Part shown: positions 34,890 through 45,714 of the stretch, in pieces
Position numbering within the stretch: position 1 is the first letter of the stretch
Layout of the letters: each line of letters begins with the position of its first letter
Source of the DNA: Heterohyrax brucei
Taxonomy: Eukaryota > Chordata > Mammalia > Hyracoidea > Procaviidae
Direction of reading: 5' to 3'
DNA: 64,000 nucleotides
NCBI GenBank assembly: GCA_028571685.1
Contig: CM053143.1
Location: 50,461,208 to 50,525,207 of the forward strand
Position numbers and translations under genes: made by a program
The notes under the pieces: generated by a model
What the model was told of the DNA's origin: nothing
Databases searched by the model: none
The model's input: the letters and a program-made list of their open reading frames with translations, nothing else

Positions 34890-35847
34890 ATGGGACCCAA
34901 AAAGCAACAGACAATTGTGGCATACAAGCAATCACTCATGGCTTCAGAAGGCTCCCAAACAAAGCAACCAAGGAGTTTTCCAGATGAAGAAACTTTTATG
35001 AAAGCATCAGGAAGTGAATACAAATTGATTATATACAGAGCCCTTCTAGACCTTATACAAAATATAGCAGAACAAAATGAAAAATTAAGCAAGTTGTTCA
35101 ATCTGATGGAACACCAGTACTCTGAAATCCAACAGATCAAGAAGAAAATCAAAGACATAGAAACTTCCATGCAAAGCCAAGAAAACAGAATGGAACAAAT
35201 GGAAAAAAGAATTTCTGACTTAGAAGACAGAACTACTGATGCCAGTGTTTATGAGCAGAAATCAGAAAAAAGAAACAAGAAAAATGAAGAAACATTAAGA
35301 AGCGTGTGGGACTCTATTAAGAGGAACAGCGTTCGAATAATTGGAGTCCCTGAACAGGCTGAGACATCTGAACACAGAGAGTATTGTTGCTGAGCTGCTG
35401 AAAGAAAACTTCCCAGAAATCATAAAGGAAGAGAATATAGACATCTCAGATGCATATCGTACGCCACCCAATATAGATCTCAAAAGAAAGACTCCAAGAC
35501 ATATTATAATCAAGCTTAACAAAATGAAACATAAGCAGCAACTCTTAAAGGCAGCAAGACTCAAGGCAAAGCTAACATTCAGAGGGAAACCCTGCAGGCT
35601 TTCATCAGATTTCTGAGCAGAAACCATGCTGGCACGGAGACAGTGGCATGACACATTCAAAGTCTTGAAGGAGAATAACTTCCAACCAAGAATTATATAT
35701 CCTGCAAAACTATCTTTCAAATACGAAAATGAAATTAAGACACTCCCAGATAAACAGAAACTCAGAGACTTGGTAAAAACCAAACCCAAACTACAAGAAA
35801 TGCTGAAAGAAGTTCTTGGCTTTGGCTTAGAAGAACAAAACCACTAA
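34890..35847 (+). pseudogene. L1 ORF1 (RNA-binding nucleic-acid chaperone), broken
   Basis: ORF1p coats L1 RNA as a trimer. The first frame (34,890-35,393) encodes MGPKKQQTIVAYKQS, then a coiled-coil-like stretch rich in Glu, Lys, Gln and Ile (about residues 60-125), then NSVRIIGVPE, which opens the RRM. The sequence changes frame near 35,360-35,385 and goes on with LLKENFPEII, RTP, TPRHIIIKL and FRGKP. An in-frame TGA at 35,614-35,616 lies in the DF(S)AET block. The C-terminal domain continues FQPRIIYPAKLSFKYENEIK to the stop at 35,845. The intact length would be about 319 residues, near the usual size. It has one frameshift and one stop. Confidence 0.9.
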
Positions 35848-36269
35848 CTTTATATATTAGAACGACACACTACTTAATACTCTAGTCATTTAGGGAAGGC
35901 CCCAAAGTAATTCACAGCTTTGATATGGAAAGAAGCAATCCAGTGATCATCATGAAAACTATGGTGTCATCATAATAAAAAGAGGGATGTACTACAGTCG
36001 TTATAGTCCTTCCAGATGGAGAGGAAGATGACAAGACTGGTAGTAATTAAAATTGGGCTTATAAATAGTTTATTAAGGGGGTTCACAGGGGCAGCTCTAA
36101 AGAACAACAAAGATGTATCATACCATTTCAAGAAATCTAACACATGAGTCTCAACAACTATAAAACCAGCTCTGAAAACGGTGAAAAATCAACTCACAAA
36201 AAAGAGTGTCCCAGAACAGACTAATAAGAACAACAGAGAAAACATCAACATAAAAATAAACATATCACA
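35848..36269 (+). other. Long L1 inter-ORF spacer
   Basis: A 422-bp A-rich noncoding stretch lies between ORF1 and ORF2 (human L1 has about 60 bp). It has stops in all sense frames and no resemblance to a SINE or LTR insertion, so it appears to belong to the subfamily. It contains a tract near 35,975 (aaaaagagggatg) and ends aacatatcacaatggcagca at the ORF2 start. Confidence 0.75.
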
Positions 36270-39200
36270 ATGGCAGCAGTGAACACATACCTATCAATAA
36301 TTACATTGAATGTGAATGGACTGAATGCTCCAATAAAGAGACACCGAGTGTCATCTTGGATCAAAAGACACGACCCATCCATATGTTGTCTACAAGAAAC
36401 TCACTTGAGACCTAAAGACAGGAACAAACTGAAAATTAAAGGATGGAAGAATATATATCAAACTAACAGTGAACAAAGAAGAGCAGGGGTGGCAATTCTA
36501 ATCTCAGACAAAATCAATTTTAATGTCAAATCCACCATCGTGGACAAAGACAGACACTATTTATTGCTGAAACGTTCAGTAAACAAGCAAGACTTAACTA
36601 TATTAAATATTTATGCACCTAATGTCAGAGCACCTAAATATGTCGAAGAAACACTGACTATGCTCAAAAGAGAGTTAGATGACTCCACAATAATAGTGGG
36701 AGACTTTAACATTCCACTCTTATTACTAGACAGATCATCTAGAAAAAAGCTTAGTAAAGATACAGAAGACCTCATTGACACAATTAACCAACTAAACCTC
36801 ATTGATATATACAGAACTTTCCACCCATCAGCAGACAACTACACCTTTTTCTTCAGTGTGCATGGAACATTCTCCAGAGTTGACAACATGATAGGCCATA
36901 ATGCAATGCTCAACAAAATCCATATGATTGAATTACTACAAAGCATCTTCTCAGATCATAAAGCCATCAAAGTTGAAATCAATAGCAGAAAAAAACATAG
37001 AAAGTGGAACTCTTGGAAACTGAACAACATCTTGCTCAAAAAAAACATGAGTTATAAAGGAAATCAAGGATGAATTAAAGAAATTCATGGATTCCAATGA
37101 GAACGAAAACACTTCCTACCAGAACCTATGGGATACAGCCAAAGCAGTGCTCAGAAGTCTGTTTATCTCCATAAATGCACACATCTGGAAGGAAGAAAGA
37201 AACCAAATCAAGGAACTAACCCTACAGCTTGAACAAGTAGAGAGAGCACAACAAAGGAACCCCTCAGACAACAGAAGGAAACAGATCATAAAGATTAGAG
37301 CAGAGCTAAATGAATTAGAGAATAGAAAAACGACTGAAAAAATTGAAAAGATCAAAAGCTGGTTTTTTTGAAAAGATCAACAAAATTGATAAACCACTGG
37401 CTAAACTTACTAAAGAAAAGCAGGAAAGGAAACAAATAACCCAAATTAGAAATGAGAGGGGAGTTGTCACCACAGATGCAACAGAAATCAAAAATATCAT
37501 AACAGAATACTATGAAAGACTGTACTTTAACAAATTTGAAAACCTAGGGGAAATGGACAAATTCCTTGACTCATACCACCTACCCAAATTATCACAATGT
37601 GAAGCAGAACAGCTTAATAAACCCATCACAAAGGAAGAGATTGAAAAGGTCATCAAAACACTGCTAACCAAAAACAGTCTGGGCCCAGATGGCTTCACAG
37701 CAGAATTCTACCAAGCATTTAGAGAAGAGTTATCCCCAATACTACTGAGACTATTTCACAGTATAGAAAGGGATGGAGTACTCCCAAACTCATTCTATGA
37801 AGCCACCATAACCCTGATACCTAAGCCAGGGAAAGATCCAACAAAGACAGAGAACTACAGACTGATATCACCCATGAACCTAGATGCAAAAATCTTCAAC
37901 AAAATTCTTGCTAACAGAATACAACAACATATCAAGAAAATAATCCATCATGACCAAGTGGGATTCATACCAGGGATGCAAGGCTGGTTCAACATCAGAA
38001 AAACAATTAATGTGATTAACCACATAAATAACACAAAAGACAAGGATCACCTGATTTTGTCCACTGATGCCGAAAAGGCATTTGATAAAGTCCAACACCC
38101 ATTCATGCTAAAAACTCTTAGCAAAGTGGATATAGATGGTAAATTCGTCAACACAATAAGGGCCATTTATACAAAGCCAATTGCCCACATCATCCTGAAT
38201 GGAGAGAGACTGAAAGACTTTCCCTTGAGATCAGGAACTACACAAGGATGCCCACTGTCAACTCTCCTATTCAACATTGTGCTGGAAGTTCTAGCCGGAG
38301 CAATTAGACAAGATGAAGAAATAAAGGGCATCTGCATCGGCAAAGAGGAAGTTAAAATCTCCCTGTTCGCAGATGATATGATTGTATATGCAGACAACCG
38401 CAAGGAATCTATAAGTAAGCTACTCAAACTGATAGAAGAGTTCAGCCAAGTCTCAGGATACAAGAGAAACATAAGTAAATCAGTAGGATTCCTTTATACC
38501 AACAACGAGACTGTTAAGGAGGAAATTATCAAATCAATACCATTTATGATAGCCCCTAAGAAGATAAAGTACCTAGGAATTAATCTAACCAGAGAAACAA
38601 CAGACCTTTACAAAGAGAACTACAAGCCCTGACTACAAGAAACTAAGAGAGACTTAGATAAATGGAAAAACCTACCCTGCTCACGGATAGGAAGACTTAA
38701 CGTTGTGAAAATGTCTATTTTACCCAAAACAATTTATTTATATAATGCAATCCCAATACAAGTTCCAGCATCATTTTTTAATGAGATGGAGAAACAAATC
38801 ACCAATTTTGTTTGGAAAGGGAAGAAGCCCCTGATAAGTAAGGTACTACTAAAGAAGAAGAACACACTGGCAGGCCTCTCATTACCTGACCTTAGAACAT
38901 ACTACACTGCCACAGTGGTCAAAACAGCCTGGTACTGGTACAAGAACAGACAGATGGATCAATGGAACAGAATTGAGATCCCAGAGATGACACCATCTGC
39001 CTATGAACAGTTGATATTCGACAAAGGCCCTAAGACATTAAACTGGGGTAAAAACAGTATCTTCAACAAATGGTGCTGGCAAAATTGGTTACCCATCTGC
39101 AATAAACTGAATCAAGATCCATATCTTACACCTTATACAAAAACCAACTCCAACTGGATAAAAGACCTAAATATCAAACCTAAAATGATAAAGCTCATCG

Positions 39201-40089
39201 AAGAAAAGGTAGGAACAACAATGGAAGTTTTAATACACAATGAGGACAGACTCCAAAATCTGTCAAAGAAACCTCAATCAACAGAAGAGAAAATAGATAA
39301 ATGGGAACTATTAAGAATCAAACACTTTTGCTCATCCAAAGACTTTATTAATAGAATTAAAAGAACACTACAGAATGCAAAAAAATATTTGGCAACTCTA
39401 TGTCATACCGATGCCTGATCTCCATAATCTATAAGATACTACAAAATATCAATAAGAAGAAGATAAACCTTCCAATTAAGTGATGGGCAAAGGAGATGGA
39501 CAGACACTTCACTGAAGAGGAGATCCAGGCAGCCAAAAAACACATGCGGACATGTTCACAATCTTTAGTTATTAAAGAAATTCAAATCAAGACAACAATG
39601 AGATACCATCTCACCCCAACAAGATTGGCCATGATCCAGAAAACACAAAACAACAAATGCTGGAGAGGCTGTGGAGAAAGTGGAACCCTCCTGCACTGTT
39701 GGTGGGGTTGCAAAATGGTCCAGCCTCTTTGGAAGGCAATCTGGCACTTCCTTAAAAAAATGGATATCGACATACCATTTGACCCAGTAATTCCACTACT
39801 TGGAATATATCCTATATCAAGGCCTTTCACACCAATGGACACATGCACCAAAATGTTTACTGCAGCACAGTCCACGATAGCAAAAAGATGGAATCAACCC
39901 AGATGCCCAACAATAGAAGAAAGCATTGGTAAACTATGGTACATATACTCAATGGAGCACTACGCAATGATAAAGAATAACGATGATTTCAGGAAACATC
40001 TCCTAACCTGGTTTCAACTGGAAGACATTATGTTGAGTGAAAGTAGTCAGCAACAGAGGGACAAATACTATATTAGACCTCTGCAATAA
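36270..40089 (+). pseudogene. L1 ORF2 (endonuclease and reverse transcriptase), broken
   Basis: ORF2p nicks target DNA and reverse-transcribes L1 RNA there. The start MAAVNTYLSIITLNVNGLN follows the spacer. Endonuclease motifs: N in TLNVNGLN, E in CLQETH, GDFN, and SDH near residue 233 (36,270-37,073). Reverse transcriptase: [37 protein letters not shown] and [10 protein letters not shown] (37,343-38,632). The C-terminal cysteine-rich [18 protein letters not shown] is at about 39,658-39,711. Disruptions seen: frameshifts near 37,045-37,075, in the T run at about 37,363-37,369 and near 39,410, plus TGA codons at 38,630 and 39,481. The total is about 1,273 codons, the normal size. Confidence 0.93.
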
Positions 40090-41081
40090 GGTCTCAAAAA
40101 CAGACTTGTGTATAGAAGAAAAGACTCTTTGACAGCTGCAAGGGAGGGGAAGGAGTGAGAGGGAGGGGAGGGTTTAGTTTAGATAGTTAGTAGAAATCTA
40201 GTTTGGAGAAAGCGGTGATAGCACACATTAGAAACAAGAACAACATTAAGTGGACTTCAGCATAACTTGAGTACTCCTTCCATCTTGACTCAATATTGCA
40301 AGGATAGAGTAGCCGGGGTGGGGGGCGGGGGACCATGCTCTTAGGCGAATTCCAGGCCAATTGGCACAACTAGTGTTTTGCTAAGAGAGCTCTCTGCACC
40401 CCACATTGGTGAGTGGCGTCTGGGGTCTTAAAAGCTGCCAAGCTGCCATCCGAGGACACAGCAAATGGTCCCAACTCAGCAGGAACGGATGCTCACCGAG
40501 GACCAAAATGACATGTGGTAAAGACAACCAAGAAGACAGAGAGACCCACAAGAGTGGGTGCCTACATCGACTTGGGACCAGAAGAACCAGATGGTGCCCG
40601 GCCACCATCAGTGATAGCCACGATGGAGCTCACAGAGAGGAGTCTCATTAGCAACACAAGAATAAAAAGGGGTGCACCCTGAGATCTCCACTAAAAGACC
40701 TCAATTGATGGTCCAGCAGTTTTGGGGTTCCCCTGAGAGCATGGCCCCTGGCCCTGATGCTGCCCTTACCCATAAATTATAACAAAGGTCCACTCGTTGG
40801 ACAGGAATGGATTGGACTTGACAATGCAGAGTGACTATATATTGGAAGCACTTTATGGTTCTATACGTCTGTAGGATATCATCTTGCTGACCTCTGGCTG
40901 GAGGAAGGGGAGTGGACGGAGAGGAGGGGAAAGGAGGCTGTTGGGAGGATGAGACATGTATGGAGCAGAGAGGAATAGTGCGCAGTCACCGGACAGGGAG
41001 AGCAGTGGAAGCTGCATATAGGTGGGCATGTAAATTTATACATGAATGTACATTTTCATTCAGTTATGTTAAATAAAAAAA
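40090..41081 (+). promoter_or_regulatory. L1 3' UTR with G-rich tracts and poly(A) signal
   Basis: About 980 bp. G-rich runs occur at about 40,141-40,171 (gggaggggagggttt) and 40,316-40,332 (ggggtggggggcggggg), which could form quadruplexes, a feature known for L1 3' UTRs. AATAAA lies at about 41,072 just before the A tail. The same 3' UTR is present at 19,952-20,973 (sense) and 59,535-60,560 (antisense). Confidence 0.85.
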
Positions 41082-41337
41082 AACTTCATAGAGGCAGGAT
41101 TTATAACAGGAAGGACATTATACAATATCAGGAATCATGGCTCAGTTCAATTGCTACAGATTTTGGGGGGAACACATTTCAATCCATGACAGTGATTTAT
41201 ATAATTTTTGGTTATATATTTAGGTCTTTGATCCATTTTGAATTAGTTTTTGTGTATAGTGTGAGCTGTGGTTTAAGGTTCTTTTTTTTTTGAGGATGGA
41301 CATCCAGTTTTGTCAGTATCATTTGCTGAAAGACTGT

Positions 41338-41361
41338 GACTCAACGGCACTTGGCTTGGCT
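41338..41361 (-). repeat. Very short SINE/RTE-tail insertion in old L1 ORF2
   Basis: The antisense L1 wording 'catttgctgaaagactgt ... ctttcccccatctgatgg' is broken by gactcaacggcacttggc and a few more bases, which match the AfroSINE/RTE 3' tail. In the minus-strand protein this appears as extra residues after WGK. The exact limits are uncertain. Read as sense tail it is on the plus strand; the strand given is that of the host L1. Confidence 0.5.
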
Positions 41362-42000
41362 TTCCCCCATCTGATGGACTTAGAGCCTTTATCAAAGATC
41401 ACGTAACCACAGGTGGATGAATTTACATCCCGATTCTCAGTTCTGCTCAATTGGTCAGTGTGTCTGTCACTGCACCAATACCAGGTTATTATGACTACCA
41501 TAGCTGTATAGCAGGTTCTGAAGTCAAGTAGTGTAAGGTCTCTTACTTTCTTCTTCAGCAGTGCTTTACTTATCTAGGGCCTCTTCCCTGTTCATATAAA
41601 GCTAATGAGTAGTTTTTCCACCTCTTTAAAGAATACTGTCGGTATTTGGATTAGGATTGCATTGTACTTGTAGATTGCTTTGGTTAGAATTTTCACAATA
41701 TTAAGTCTCCCTGTCCATGAGCATGGTATGTTTTTCCACTTATGTAGATTTCTTTTGGGTTCTGGCTATAGTTTTTGGTAGTTTTCTTTGTAAATTTCTT
41801 CTAGATTTATCCCTGGTTAGATTTATTCTTAAGTATTATACCTTTTTAGGGGCTATTATAAATGGTATTTTTCCCCCCAATTTCCTTTTTGTAGCTCTCT
41901 TTATTGATGTATAGGAATCCAGCTGACGTTAATCAAGTAATCTGGTAGTCTGCTAAATCTTTCTATTAGTTCTCACGGAGTCTTCTGGGTTTTCTATATA

Positions 42001-42560
42001 CAAGGTCCAACAGTTAAGTCTGTGAATTTAATTGTTCTAAGTGCTACATACCTTGTTGCCAGATATCACTATGGTCACTTTCTATGCACACATCTTAGGA
42101 AGCTATAAATTGATGCCAGTGCCTAATCCACCCTTAAAAGCAATTTTGGAACTCTTTTTCTGGAATGGCCATCAGAGCTGTTGTCATATTACCCTTAATG
42201 TCCTGAATGTCATCAAAACATCTTCCTTTCAATATTTCCTTTATCTTCAGGTAAAGAAAAAAATCATTGAGGTCCAGATCAGGTGAGTAAGGAGAGTGTT
42301 ACAATACAGTAATTTGCTTACTGGCTAAAAACTCTCACAGACAACTAAACAATTAAGTTCGCAAACTTACCACCATGCCACCATGCACACTGGCCATTCC
42401 AGAGAGTTCCAAAATTTCTTTGAAAGGTGGACTAAGCACTAGCATTGGTGCATAGCTTTCTAAGAGGAGAACTTTGAATGTGACCATAGTTATATTCAGC
42501 AGTGAGGTAGGTAGCACCTTTTTTAGGATGAGTTCATGAACTTAATTGTCAGACCTCATG
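42001..42560. mobile_element. Foldback mariner derivative (560 bp), TA-flanked
   Basis: The ends are caaggtccaacagttaag and, inverted, catgaggtctgacaattaag, with TA on each side (41,999-42,000 and 42,561-42,562), as mariner elements require. The left part, read on the minus strand, encodes the end of a mariner transposase: SPDL(x)LNDFFLYLKIKEIL, KGRCFDDIQDIKGN, ALMAIPEKEFQNCF. The right part carries the same 3' end in the opposite direction, so about 165 bp at each end are inverted copies. A third end-like sequence (caattaagttcgcaaactta) lies inside at about 42,350-42,370. It cannot encode transposase. It is inserted in old L1 ORF2. Confidence 0.88.
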
Positions 42561-42783
42561 TAGGAGTATATCACCTGGAAATTGAGACAGTTATATTTTG
42601 TCATTATCAATTTGGATGTCTTTTATTTTTGTTTCTTGCCTTACCCCTTTAGCTAGCTCTTCCAGCACAATGTTAGACACGAGTGGTGATAAACGGCATC
42701 CTTGCCTTTTTCCTATTGTCAAGAGCAATGTTTTCAGCTTTTCTTTATTAAGAATGATGTTGACTGTCAGTTTTGTACACTCA

Positions 42784-42937
42784 CATACACCCAATGCCAT
42801 TGAGTCCATTCCAACTCATAGCAACCCTATGTGACAGAGTATAACTGCCCTCACAGAGTTTTCAAGGAGCACTTGGTATATTTGAACTGCCAATCTTTTG
42901 GTTAGCAGCCAGAGCACTTAACCAATACACCAGTTTC
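42784..42937 (-). repeat. AfroSINE, antisense, inserted in the old L1
   Basis: acccaatgccattgagtcca, cctatgtgacagagtataac, tcttttggttagcagccaga and caatacaccag. The short direct repeat cagtttt stands near both ends (42,768 and 42,938). Confidence 0.87.
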
Positions 42938-44040
42938 CAGTTTTTTATGGATGCCATTTATTATGTTGAGGAATTTTTCCTCAGTACTTATTTTATTGAG
43001 AGTTTTTACCTGGAATGGGTGTTGGACTTTGTTGAATGCCTTTTCTGCACCAATTGAGAAGATCATGTGATTCTCTCATTCTACTTATGTAGTGGATTGT
43101 GTTGATTGATTTTTCTAATGTTGGACAATCCTTTCATGCCTGGTATGAATCCCAGTTGGTCTTGGTGTATTATTTTTTGGATATGATGCTGAATTCTACT
43201 GGCTGGTGTTTTGCTGAGAATTTTTGTATTCATATTCACAAGAGATATTACCCTGTAATTTTCCATTTTCATTGTGTTTTTGCCTTCTTTTGGTGTCAGG
43301 CTTATACTGACTTCATAGAATAAATTCAGAAGTATCCCTTCCTTTTCTATGTGCTGAAATAGTTTGAATAGTACTGGTGTGAGCTCTTCTTTGAATGTCT
43401 GGTAGAAGTCTCCAGGGAAGCCGTCTGTGCCATGGATTTTGTTGTTGGAAGTCTTTTAATTACGTTTACAATCTCCTCTCTTATTATGTGTCTGTTCAGA
43501 ATTCCAACATCATTTTGTGTTATTGTGAGTAAGTAGTGTATTTCTAGAAATTTGTACATTTCCTCTAGGTTTTCAAATTTGATGGAGTACCAGTTTTTGT
43601 AAATATTCTGTTATGATCCTCTTTATTTCAGTTGGGTCTGTTGTGATGTCCTCCATTTCATTTCTTATTTGGTTATTTGCAACCTGTCCTGTTTGTCTTT
43701 CATTAATTTGGCCAATGGTTTGTCAATTTGTTGATTCTTTCAAAAAACTTTTGTTTTTGTCGACTCCGTTTTTCTGTTCTCTATTTCATTTATTTATGCT
43801 CTGATCTTTGTTATTTGTCTTTCTTGTGGCTGTGGGCTTCTTCTGCTATTCTTGTTTGAATTGTATAGCTAATGTTTTCATTTAGTTCTTTTCTTTTTTG
43901 TTGTGTGCAACTATTGCTATAGCTTGACCTTTGTTGTATTTTGAAGGTTTTGATAGGATATGTTTTCATTCTTGTTGATTCTACAGCTTTTTTGATTCCA
44001 TCTTTGCTTTCTTCTATTACTCAGTGGTTTTTAAAGAGGC

Positions 44041-44540
44041 TGTCATGGTTTGAATTGTGTCCCCCCAAAAATGTGTGCAGCCACGTGGCTGGGATATGGT
44101 TCCCAGTATCTTGGGACTGTCCTCCATTGTGTGGTTTTGCTAACCTGTATGTTAAAGGATTAGGGTGGGGCTGTGAATTCCTGCTATGGGGGAAGTTTCC
44201 CTGGAGTATGGCTTGCCCCACCCTTAATGCTTTTAGCTTGCAAGGAATAAAAGGAAAAAGAACCAAGGACAATTTGAGAACCTCGCTACCATCAAGCAAG
44301 CAGCACCGGGAGCAGAGCGCGTCATTCAGACCAGAGGTTCTTGCGTTAGGACACTCCCTGGACAATGATTGATGCAATACCAGACTTTCCTCCAGAGCCG
44401 ACAAGGGGAAAGTCTTTCCCTGGAGCGGACACCCTGAATATGGACTTGCAACCTACCGGACTGTGTAAGAATGAATCTTTCTTTGTTAAAGCCATCCACT
44501 CTGTGGTATTTCTGTTAGAGCAGCCTAGCTGACTAAAACA
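44041..44540 (+). mobile_element. Solo LTR (afrotherian ERVL-MaLR-like), 500 bp, sense
   Basis: It begins tgtcatggtttgaattgtgt and ends ctagctgactaaaaca. Perfect 5-bp duplications gaggc at 44,036-44,040 and 44,541-44,545 set both limits. It contains a TATA-like ggaataaaagg near 44,243 and no polymerase, gag or env sequence. It sits in the old L1 ORF2. Low divergence of the ends suggests a lineage-specific age. Confidence 0.92.
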
Positions 44541-45714
44541 GAGGCTATTATTCAGTTTCAATACATTTGAGTTTTTTTTTCCCCCTTGGTCTTCCTGTTA
44601 TTTCTAATTTGATGGCGTTGTGGTTTGTATTAGCTCAATGTTTTGGATTTTATTGAGGGTTGTTTTGTGGCCTAGCCAGCACAAACATTCCATCTGTGTT
44701 GGAAAAGCATGTGTACTTCATTGCTGTTGGGTGGAGTGTTCTGTATATGTTTATGATGTCAGGTTGATGATTGTTGTCTTCAGGTCTTCTGTATCTTCAT
44801 GGAGTTTCTTTCTAGATGTTCTGTCCTTTACTAAGATTGGTGTGTTGAAGTCTGCTACTATCAGTTTCTCTTGTGCTTTTGGGGAGCTTGTTTTATGTGT
44901 TTTGGTGTCCTGTCATTAGGTATATAGGTATTTATAATGGTTATGTCTTCATGGTGGATTGTCCCTTCAATCACTATGTAATTCCCTTCTTTGTCTTTTG
45001 TGGTAGGATTTGCCTTAAAGTCTATTTTATCTGGGATTAGTATTGCCACTACTTTTTTTTGGTGGCTGTTTGTTGAAATATTTTTTCCATCTTCTGATTT
45101 TTAATAAATTTATAGGTTTTGTTTTTCCTAAGGTATGTCTCTTGTAGACAGTGTGATGATGGGTCCTTTTTAAAACAAAAATCCATTCTATCATTCTCTG
45201 TTACTCTATGGGTGCATTTAAGCAATTTACATGTGATTATTGATAGATATAAGTTTATTGCTGTCATTTTGTAGTGCTTTCTTGTGGTGTTGATGTTATC
45301 TTTGTTTCTCGTACTCTTCTGTACCGAATTCCTTTTGATTGTGTGTTTTTATTCCATTTTGTTGGTGTTTCTCTAGATTTTGTATTTACTGTGACTTTGT
45401 TTTTCTTCTTTATTTTGTTAAGTAGGTTTGTGAAGTTTCTTTGTGGCTACCTTGCAGTTTACCCCTGTCTCCTTAAGTTTAAATCAGTCTTTTATTATTT
45501 TTAACACCTTGACTCACTTTCCATTTGAAGGTTTTATACCTACACCATTTGTTCCTTATTTTATTGTTCTGACACTGTCATCTACAGACTGATCTCTATG
45601 GTTCCCTGTTGTAAATTTTTTTGGGGGCTTTTGTTTTTATCCTTGAGAGTTCATTATCTAGGTTGGGATTTGAATGATGGTGTCTTATGTACTAGGTTCA
45701 GACAGTTAGTTAGT

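Larger units (their letters stand above)
33899..41081 (+). mobile_element. L1, nearly full length (7.18 kb), afrotherian subfamily
   Basis: The element starts gtcaagatggcggactaagc and ends in an AATAAA-bearing A tail. Duplications aacatcatagagg/aacttcatagagg (12 of 13 match) at 33,886-33,898 and 41,082-41,094 flank it. Parts: 5' UTR about 990 bp, ORF1, a 422-bp spacer, ORF2, and 3' UTR about 980 bp. Both ORFs are broken, so this copy cannot move by its own proteins. It shares its 3' UTR with the copies at 18,871-20,973 and 59,535-60,787, and is one of the youngest layers of the nested locus. Confidence 0.95.
33492..41191 (-). mobile_element. Solo LTR (afrotherian ERVL-MaLR-like), antisense, split by a 7.2-kb L1
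   Basis: The two parts, 33,492-33,898 and 41,095-41,191, together give about 504 bp. On the minus strand it begins tgtcatggattgaaatgtgt and ends with the family's terminal gcaagaca. It is the same family as the LTR at 60,879-61,293, with which it is collinear. Old L1 sequence is continuous on its two outer sides. It is a fossil LTR with no internal genes. Confidence 0.82.
32540..45267 (-). pseudogene. ORF2 remnant of the old L1, heavily interrupted
   Basis: Minus-strand pieces include MTAINLYLSIIT...CLQETYL (45,267-45,049, endonuclease start), AILIPDKIDF (45,049-44,861), [19 protein letters not shown] (about 43,150), GKRQGCRLSPLVSNIVLEEL (about 42,680), a decayed palm region before the mariner insertion, WYW...FDKG (41,500-41,360), and C-terminal sequence at 33,480-32,540. 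Stops and frameshifts are numerous. Insertions are listed under the parent element. Confidence 0.85.

Noticed and set aside
33899-41081. The 7.2-kb L1 as an active element
   Set aside because: Both ORFs carry frameshifts and stops. The 12 of 13 TSD also shows some age.
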